From Cytidiella melzeri (lineage: Eukaryota > Basidiomycota > Agaricomycetes > Polyporales > Irpicaceae), in contig JABYQR010000036.1 in assembly GCA_022592445.1 (NCBI GenBank), positions 62,001 to 126,000 on the forward strand: a stretch of DNA of 64,000 bases, in the 5' to 3' direction. Under the pieces are notes generated by a model, which saw only the letters and a list, made by a program, of their open reading frames with translations, was not told where the DNA came from and did no database searches. The translations under genes were made by a program, and so were the position numbers. Below are positions 62,401-64,000 of this stretch, piece after piece; the stretch's first letter is position 1, and each line of letters starts with the position of its first letter.

Positions 62401-63777
62401 TGACAAAGTTGAAGGTATCGCTTGGAAGGGAGAGGAGGGCGTCGAGCAGGCGAAGTTGATACAGCGAGTTATTCCAGATTTGCCAAAAGCCAGTCACGGC
62501 ATGGATCTCGGCGTCGATAGGGCAGTTGAGCAAGATGGCTATCAAGAGCTTGAGAGTGGATGCTTCGACGCCCTGGCGATCCGGCCTATCGAATGTCTTG
62601 ATGACACTGGCCCAGTTCAATTGGCCATTCTGCAAATGGCTGATTGAGCGCATACATTTCGTTCGCGACCTCTTTTCGACTCACCAAGGAGCTCAAAGAA
62701 TGTACAAGCGTTCCTACTTCACAAGAAACCGACCCTTCTGCCGCCAATCTCGCGAGTTGATTGACTATATCCGCCACCTGCGCATCCTCAGGCGGATCCG
62801 ATTCTGTGATGTCAAACCTTGCCAGAATGCCACGCGTCACTTCAGGTTCACCACTGATATCCGGCCCTAGCTGTACCAAAGCCTGTACCAGCGTCGTATT
62901 GGGAGCGAGCCTACTACCCGCGTCAGCACTCATCACAAGCCACCTCAATATTGAGGACCGAACGAGAGAGACAAAAACGCACTGCAAAGTAGGCAAAATC
63001 CTCTGCATTATCGGTACCACGATCTCCGCACCGTACTTAGTCTGTGCGGCCATAATAAGAGCCTGACGCTGTGTCGCGTCTAACATGGGCGTGTTCATTG
63101 CATTCTCGCAGAGCAGATTCGACATCAACTTCGCGACTTGGTTCGGCGTGAGGTCCGCGTGATCAAACGAAGGGTGCTGGCAGAGAGCCATGGCGGCATT
63201 TTCGAACTCCATACGTATTATGCTGACCGCTTGCACCGCAAGTTCCCTGCGGACGGGGGCCGCCACGAATGAAGACGCTAGGACGAGCCGCTCCAGAGGC
63301 CTCAAGCCGAGTCTCTCCACAAAACGCGAAAAGTCAAAGTTGCGGAAGACGTCGCCTTCACCTCTATCGACACCATCTCTGAAGCGGTCTGCGAGGAAAG
63401 GGTCGCGTGCAAGACGCTGCACCTCCTGTACAAGAAGCTTGAACGGTAGATTTGAGGATCCATCGAAGGACGCCGGTGAAGAGGCTGAGGAAATTTTGTT
63501 ATTCGAGTGGACTATGAGACGCCGAATGAAGTGGAGGTAAGTGTCGAGACCATGTTGTTCAGAGAGCTACAGATGGCACGACGCGCAGAGAACGCGCAAG
63601 CAAGTCACAGTTAGAACTCTAGCAGTGACCCGAGCAAAGCACGTATCTATATCAAAGACTTACGGATCGTATCTCGACCTGATTCCGCTCAAAGTTCTCC
63701 TCGGTCAAAGTGGACAAAAGGAACACGATCTGTGCTTTGACGATGGTGTGTATATTAGGATTGGCGGTGTTGTCCAT
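56482..63777 (-). CDS. NOT1: NOT1, scaffold subunit of the CCR4-NOT complex
   Basis: Starts MDNTANPNIHTIVKAQIVFL with ATG at 63777 (the frame is also open upstream, so an earlier start is possible) and ends LLETVARSIFQS with TAG at 56482. About 2,000 residues, many short introns. N-terminal HEAT repeats (63.4-61.6 kb) are followed by the TTP-binding-type HEAT domain (DEYKFFQSFYPPRELAMTGF, LGIAIRYVLDAL), then the MIF4G domain that binds the CAF1 deadenylase (SWLGSITLARNHPIKHRNLS, NPWLMAVVSLLAELY). Next come the CN9BD/DUF3819 region (60.0-59.6 kb) and the C-terminal NOT1 domain that binds NOT2-NOT3/5 (FSSLLNDLHAIETNLGSVYF, HHLLSAVVLHLRYPNAHTHW, FWNQEFIHIAPEVTLLLETV). It organises mRNA deadenylation and translational repression in cytoplasm and nucleus. 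Essential in yeast. Confidence 0.95.
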
Positions 63778-64000
63778 GGCGGGAGTCCTGGACCGAGTCG
63801 CAGCCTCCGTCAAGCGTCGACCGACGCCACCACCTCCGGAAGCCGTTTTGGAGAAAGAAAAGAGAGAAAGGGAGAGAGAGCTGCGGTGCAAAGTACAGAC
63901 GCACGTAGTACGCCTTCAACGGCGAGCACGAGTGTCTCGAGTCTCTGCTAAACGCGGACACTGGCTTATTCAAGCTCCGCTGCAATCTGCCGGCCTTTTC
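63778..64000. other. Upstream region of NOT1
   Basis: 5' flank of NOT1, containing a purine run on the plus strand at 63855-63880. The NOT1 frame stays open to about 63900, so part of this may be coding if translation starts earlier. Confidence 0.4.

Overview
The window reads as nuclear DNA of a basidiomycete fungus, most likely an agaricomycete. Protein genes are cut by many short GT-AG introns (mostly about 45-80 nt). A tRNA-Ile carries a 24-nt intron after position 37. The mobile DNA is typical of this group: Plavaka-type transposase, a DUF6589 protein, a RecQ-like helicase and Ty1/copia and Ty3-like LTRs. The species cannot be named from the sequence. Family names come from recognising sequence by eye; no database was searched.

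Layout. 1-2.4 kb: no gene, only simple repeats. 2.4-8.0 kb: a 5'-truncated, broken copia element abutting a poly(A)-tailed repeat with a tRNA-like head. 8.12-8.22 kb: tRNA-Ile(AAU). 8.7-33.2 kb: an aldehyde-dehydrogenase (ALDH)/Hook locus that has been tandemly duplicated and then invaded. Its ancestral order was decayed ALDH (A), intact ALDH (B), and a Hook-like dynein-adaptor gene on the other strand. A 4.37-kb piece of it (10111-17780 without the insertion) is repeated at 20679-31195, with a 2.9-kb Plavaka fragment at the junction. Copy 1 alone carries a 3.3-kb element with CAC-ending inverted repeats and a captured RING-finger/RRM gene (10369-13666). Copy 2 alone carries a 6.1-kb element with ~255-bp inverted repeats and a 9-bp target duplication (21378-27516). 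Each copy preserves the empty site of the other's insertion, so both boundaries are base-precise and both insertions postdate the duplication.

The 6.1-kb element is the most interesting object. It encodes two convergent, apparently intact proteins: an 883-aa DUF6589 protein and an 873-aa RecQ-like helicase with a zinc-knuckle tail. The start codon and first exon of the DUF6589 gene lie inside the terminal inverted repeat. The other terminal repeat carries the same ~25-codon reading frame pointing into the helicase gene.

33.5-38.8 kb is ordinary gene-rich DNA: RNA 3'-phosphate cyclase, a CDC50/Lem3 flippase subunit and an MFS sugar transporter. 38.8-46.6 kb is a repeat graveyard of LTR-like segments, CCHC gag-like remnants and nested foldback elements. 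46.8-63.8 kb is again housekeeping DNA: FluG-like amidohydrolase, SET-domain methyltransferase, C3HC/Rsm1 zinc-finger protein, a large prolyl-oligopeptidase-like hydrolase, and the complete NOT1 scaffold of the CCR4-NOT complex.
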